Assembly: GCA_014728125.1 (NCBI GenBank)
Contig: WJMD01000081.1
Coordinates: 1 to 35,253, forward strand
Direction: 5' to 3'
DNA: 35,253 bases
From: Candidatus Effluviviaceae Genus V sp.
Lineage (GTDB): Bacteria; Joyebacterota; Joyebacteria; Joyebacterales; Joyebacteraceae
In this document: piece after piece, positions 33,033-35,253 of the stretch
Layout: every line of letters starts with the position of its first letter
Position numbering within the stretch: the first letter of the stretch is position 1
Translations under genes and position numbers: made by a program
The notes under the pieces: model-generated
What the model was told of the DNA's origin: nothing
Databases searched by the model: none
Seen by the model: the letters and a program-made list of their open reading frames with translations, nothing else

Positions 33033-33061
33033 AGTATAGCAACCCCCTAAACCCCTGTCAA
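33033..33061 (-). promoter_or_regulatory. Strong sigma-70 promoter for the Ser-Ser-Arg tRNA unit
   Basis: TTGACA (33061-33056), 17-base spacer, TATACT (33038-33033). Near-consensus, with the start only a few bases before tRNA-Ser(UGA). The -35 overlaps the T-rich tail of the preceding terminator. Confidence 0.85.
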
Positions 33062-33090
33062 ACAACAACAAGCGGCGTCCTCGATGCCGC
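33059..33090 (-). terminator. Terminator of the cysteine desulfurase-peptidase unit
   Basis: Stem GCGGC/GCCGC (33090-33086 with 33076-33072), 9-base loop, followed on the minus strand by TTGTTGTTGTTTG. It lies 23 bases after the peptidase-like stop. The stem is short but the T-rich tail is good. Confidence 0.55.
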
Positions 33091-33113
33091 CCAGGGGCCG
33101 TTCGAAGGGCCTG

Positions 33114-34055
33114 TCATTCCCACGAGCTGTCTGAGCCGGGTCTCCAGCGCGGCGGCCCCCCGTCGCTGTCCGACAGGGCCTCGAGACGGCGGCGCGACGT
33201 CGCCGCCCGGACGATCACGGCGACGATGACGAGGACCGCGATGACCAGGAACAGCAGCCTCCCGCTCCGCAGGAACATCGGCAGTCTGTAGGAACGGTTC
33301 ATCTCCCCGAGCACGCTCTCCTCGAAGGACGCGCGCGCCTGCCCCGTCAGGCGTGCGACGCCCTCGTCGAAACTCCCGGCCGCGGCGATGGCCCGGACGA
33401 CGCCGGGCGCCGTGCCGATCCCGCTCGTCTCGGCGAGGTGGTTGACGGCGAAGAAGCTCTCGACGTAGGCCGCCGCAGCGTCGCTCGAACCGTAGGGGAA
33501 CGACGCGTCGAGCTCGCTCAAGGGGATCGTACCGCCCCCCTCCACGCGGGCCACCATCGCGTCGAGGTTCCCCAGGCGCCACTCCCCCGCCGACATCATC
33601 GCGACGCCCTCGTGGAACCATCGGGGAGCCCGCACCCCCCTGAGGCCGCGTTCGGTCGCGACGTGGGCCAGTTCGTGGACCACGATCTGGCCCAGTGCGA
33701 GTGGGTAGTCGATGATACGGGGGCTCCTGAGAACGATCAGTGACCGCGAGGCGTAGGCCACGCCGACACCCCACTCCGGAACGGCGCCTCCGGTCAGTTC
33801 CCGGAAGGTCGTCTCGTCGGGCGCCACGACGACGCGGATGTCCGCGGGTGACTCGACGCCCATCTGCCGGTGCAGCCGTTCGGACGCCCCGGCTCCGATC
33901 TCGAGCACCCGCCGTGCGGCGAGCTCGTCTCCACTCGCGAACTCCACGGTCAGGTGGCCGCTCGTCTCCCGCATCCAGCCGGCCCCCGACGCGGCGAATG
34001 TCAGGGCGGACAGAAGAGCGAGGGCGACAAAGACGGTCCTGAGGCCGGGGCTCAC
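33114..34055 (-). CDS. Membrane-anchored HExxH (peptidase MA-like) metallopeptidase
   Basis: The 313-residue protein has an N-terminal signal or membrane segment (about 6-26). The gluzincin motif is HELAH (H127, E128, H131), with a downstream WFHEG (E149 as probable third zinc ligand). A C-terminal membrane segment (about 267-285) is followed by a short charged tail. This fits the peptidase MA-like family, most of the chain facing outside. Substrate unknown. Start: GTG at 34055 overlaps the cysteine desulfurase stop (GTGA). A dead or regulatory peptidase is possible, but all expected ligands are present. Confidence 0.8.
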   Translation of the reverse strand: MSPGLRTVFVALALLSALTFAASGAGWMRETSGHLTVEFASGDELAARRVLEIGAGASERLHRQMGVESPADIRVVVAPDETTFRELTGGAVPEWGVGVAYASRSLIVLRSPRIIDYPLALGQIVVHELAHVATERGLRGVRAPRWFHEGVAMMSAGEWRLGNLDAMVARVEGGGTIPLSELDASFPYGSSDAAAAYVESFFAVNHLAETSGIGTAPGVVRAIAAAGSFDEGVARLTGQARASFEESVLGEMNRSYRLPMFLRSGRLLFLVIAVLVIVAVIVRAATSRRRLEALSDSDGGPPRWRPGSDSSWE

Positions 34056-35221
34056 GCGGACCGCCTGTAGGTGGGTGACATCGCACGGAGACGCTCCACA
34101 ACGCCCGGGAGCACGTCGAGCAGCCGGTCGACGTCGTCGGACTTCGTCGAGCGCCCGAGTCCGAACCGTACGGAGCCCTGGGCGTCGCGGGGGGCGACCC
34201 CCATCGCCGAGAGCACGTGGGACGGTTCGTCGGAGTCGGTCGTGCAGGCTGAACCGGTCGAGACGGCGAAGCCCTCCATGTCCAGCGACAGCACGACGCT
34301 CTCCCCCTCGACATGCTTGAAGGCGAGGTTGAGTGTCCCGGGAATGCGGTGCTTCTCCGCTCCGTTCAGGAGAACCTCGGGGATACTGCCGAGGGCGCCG
34401 ACCTGAAGCCGCTTCGTGAGGGCCGCGAGTCTCTCTCCCTCTTCCGCGAGGTGCTCCGTCGCTATGCGGAGGGCCTCCGCGAGACCGACGATCCCGGGGG
34501 TGTTCTCCGTTCCGGGGCGCAGGCCCGCTTCGTGGCCGCCGCCGTGGGAGAGCGGGTCGAGTTTCACCCCGGGTCGGACGTAGAGGGCTCCGACGCCCTT
34601 CGGACCGTAGAGCTTGTGGGCGGACAGGGACAGAAGGTCGACCCCGAGTTCCGAGACGTCCAGCGGGATCTTCCCAACACTCTGCACGGCGTCGGTATGA
34701 AGCGTCACAGACCGCTCACGTGCGATCCGGGCGATCTCGCTGAGGGGCTGAATGACGCCCGTCTCGTTGTTGGCGTGCATGATGGAGATGAGCACCGTTT
34801 CCGGCCGCAGGGCATCTTCGACCGCACGCGGGTCCACGCGGCCGTCCCCGCCGACCGGAACGAATGTCACGTCGAATCCGAAGCGGTCCCGCATGTACTG
34901 GAGCGTATGGAGTACCGCATGGTGCTCGATGGCGGAGCTCACCACGTGGGCACGTTCGTCTCGCGCCCTGAACAGAACGCCCTTGATCGCGATGTTGTCG
35001 GACTCGGTGCCCCCGCTCGTGAACACGATGTCCTCAGGTCCCGCTCCGATGGCCGTCGAGACCTGCTCTCTGGCTGCGTCCACGGCGTGCCTGCTGCGCG
35101 CCGCGAGTTCGTACGGGCTCGATGGGTTGCCGAAGCTCTCGGAGAAGTACGGCAGCATCGCTTCGACGACGCGCGTGTCGACGGGTGTCGTCGCGTTGTG
35201 ATCCATGTAGACCGTGCTCAT
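34052..35221 (-). CDS. nifS: Cysteine desulfurase, NifS/IscS type
   Basis: The PLP enzyme removes sulfur from cysteine for Fe-S cluster or tRNA thiolation. The 389-residue product has YMDHNATTPVD, SGGTESDN, EHHAV (H101), HANNETG, the PLP lysine in SLSAHKLYGPKG (K203), GTEN and the active-site Cys326 in STGSACTTDSDEPSHVL. The Cys loop is of the class I (NifS/IscS) kind. Start: ATG at 35221 with GGGAG about eight bases upstream. No iscU or mnmA is visible nearby: the left neighbour is a peptidase and the right is beyond the window, so its partner is unknown. Por and other Fe-S enzymes here would need it. Confidence 0.94.
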   Translation of the reverse strand: MSTVYMDHNATTPVDTRVVEAMLPYFSESFGNPSSPYELAARSRHAVDAAREQVSTAIGAGPEDIVFTSGGTESDNIAIKGVLFRARDERAHVVSSAIEHHAVLHTLQYMRDRFGFDVTFVPVGGDGRVDPRAVEDALRPETVLISIMHANNETGVIQPLSEIARIARERSVTLHTDAVQSVGKIPLDVSELGVDLLSLSAHKLYGPKGVGALYVRPGVKLDPLSHGGGHEAGLRPGTENTPGIVGLAEALRIATEHLAEEGERLAALTKRLQVGALGSIPEVLLNGAEKHRIPGTLNLAFKHVEGESVVLSLDMEGFAVSTGSACTTDSDEPSHVLSAMGVAPRDAQGSVRFGLGRSTKSDDVDRLLDVLPGVVERLRAMSPTYRRSA

Positions 35222-35253
35222 CGAAGCTCTCCCGCTCCCTGACAGGACCGGGC

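Overview
This window is about 35 kb of GC-rich DNA in which every protein and RNA gene I can support lies on the minus strand, so transcription runs from high to low coordinates. The gene content suggests a Gram-negative-type (diderm), at least partly anaerobic bacterium. It has rhamnose and heptose sugar genes, a lipobox protein, a four-subunit pyruvate:ferredoxin oxidoreductase and a sigma-54-type promoter. A bacterial group-II-like geranylgeranylglyceryl phosphate synthase points, by inference only, to a lineage in or near the FCB superphylum (for example an Eisenbacteria/Krumholzibacteriota-like organism). Several gene orders match Bacillus: tadA-SRP RNA-dnaX-ybaB-recR, ispE-spoVG-prs-rplY(ctc), and cinA near recA.

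Layout in the direction of transcription, from the right edge: (1) 35.2-33.1 kb holds a NifS/IscS-type cysteine desulfurase coupled to a membrane-anchored HExxH peptidase-like protein, then a terminator. (2) 33.06-32.7 kb is a strong promoter with tRNA-Ser(UGA), tRNA-Ser(GCU) and tRNA-Arg(ACG). (3) 32.5-31.2 kb is a single gene for an acidic lipoprotein of unknown function, with its own promoter and terminator. (4) 31.15-25.1 kb is a five-gene unit with its own promoter: SbcD/YhaO-like nuclease, SbcC/YhaN-like ATPase with two membrane segments in its coiled coil, membrane-anchored CHAT (caspase-like) protease, ECF sigma factor and zinc-finger anti-sigma factor. This is the most novel-looking system here. 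(5) 25.0-21.7 kb is a membrane sensor histidine kinase and a REC-GGDEF diguanylate cyclase behind a textbook sigma-54 promoter. (6) 21.7-17.8 kb is tadA, tRNA-Ser(CGA), tRNA-Ser(GGA), tRNA-Ala(CGC), a large Bacillus-type SRP RNA, dnaX, ybaB and recR. (7) 17.8-14.5 kb is porGDAB with promoter and terminator. (8) 14.4-7.0 kb is pgpA, cinA, thpR, recA, recX, alaS and GGGP synthase. (9) 7.0-2.0 kb is rmlA, rmlD, gmhA, udk, a DPPR-synthase-like UbiA prenyltransferase and ispE. (10) 1.9-0 kb is spoVG, tRNA-Gln(UUG), prs and a partial rplY.

Most neighbours overlap by ATGA/GTGA or are separated by under 15 bases, so much of the window is translationally coupled. Functional links include PRPP synthase with a PRPP-using prenyltransferase and the isoprenoid kinase IspE, TadA with its tRNA-Arg(ACG) substrate, all four usual serine tRNA anticodon types, and dnaX-ybaB-recR/recA-recX for replication and repair. 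Promoters found at five places share the pattern TTGACA/C-17/18-TAnnnT. No CRISPR array, insertion sequence or phage gene was seen.
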